From assembly GCA_937874815.1 (NCBI GenBank), contig CALNBW010000147.1, positions 1-5,803 on the forward strand: a DNA stretch of 5,803 nt. Direction: 5' to 3'. The translations under genes and the position numbers were made by a program. Shown here piece after piece: positions 5,742 through 5,803 of the stretch (position 1 is the first letter of the stretch; each line of letters opens with the position of its first letter). Origin of the DNA: an uncultured Bacillota bacterium (GTDB lineage: Bacteria; Bacillota; UBA994; UBA5500). The notes beneath the pieces were generated by a model. The model did no database searches, was not told where the DNA came from, and saw nothing but the letters and a program-made list of their open reading frames with translations.

Positions 5742-5803
5742 AATTTCGGGGTATCTGTAGGGGCGAGACCCTGTCTCGCCCTAGGGCTGTCGCAAATAGG
5801 CTC
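5742..5803 (+). repeat. Intergenic hairpin repeat, copy 2, cut by the window edge
   Basis: Plus-strand order: AATTTCGG, a short spacer, GTAGGGGC, a perfect nine-pair stem (GGGCGAGAC 5761-5769, loop CCT, GTCTCGCCC 5773-5781), then AGGGCTGTCGCAAA. Compared with copy 1 the loop is identical and the stem arms have changed together. The last segment corresponds to the left arm of the copy 1 terminator, so the right arm is expected just beyond the window. The element points away from the murA-like gene. Confidence 0.65.

Noticed and set aside
5742..5803. Copy 2 of the repeat as a terminator for a gene entering from the right
   Set aside because: Read on the minus strand there is no T-tract after the hairpin, and in plus orientation no gene precedes it.
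1..5803. CRISPR array, tRNA, rRNA or insertion sequence
   Set aside because: There are no regularly spaced repeats, cloverleaf-type sequences or transposase fragments.

Overview
The window looks like chromosomal DNA from a Gram-positive, probably spore-forming member of the Bacillota (Clostridia-like). The grounds are consensus AAGGAGGTG ribosome-binding sites, GTG starts, a consensus sigma-A promoter, two AGGA-N(11)-GAA promoters of the sigma-H type, a U-tailed intrinsic terminator and roughly balanced G+C. Genus cannot be read from the sequence. All genes are on the minus strand, so transcription runs from high to low coordinates.

Reading in the direction of transcription: (i) 5803-4273 is a monocistronic unit with a consensus promoter (5693-5721), a MurA-family enolpyruvyl transferase (4367-5635) and a strong terminator (4273-4315). 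The unit is bracketed by two divergently oriented copies of an intergenic hairpin repeat (4284-4355 and 5742-5803), and the terminator appears to be part of one copy. (ii) 4222-2644 is a cytosolic GAF-GAF-GGDEF diguanylate cyclase behind a sigma-H-like promoter. (iii) 2498 to the left edge is an apparent operon, also behind a sigma-H-like promoter. It encodes a DUF6754-type membrane-anchored protein, a six-helix membrane protein, a second membrane-anchored alpha/beta protein, and at least one further gene of which only the start codon is visible.

The most interesting content is the uncharacterised membrane-protein operon. Two proteins share the layout helix, about 200-residue soluble domain, helix, but charge distribution suggests their soluble domains lie on opposite faces of the membrane, with a polytopic protein encoded between them. 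All four genes have near-perfect ribosome-binding sites, as expected for subunits of one complex. The operon and the diguanylate cyclase carry sigma-H-like promoters with identical 11-base spacing and the same two deviations from consensus, which suggests co-expression at the transition to stationary phase or sporulation. The MurA homologue is also unusual: it has Asp in place of the fosfomycin-reactive Cys, Tyr in place of the conserved Asn next to the catalytic Lys, and several altered signature motifs. It could be a naturally fosfomycin-insensitive MurA or a diverged paralogue.

No RNA genes, CRISPR arrays, insertion sequences or plus-strand genes are supported. No gap between genes exceeds 300 bases.
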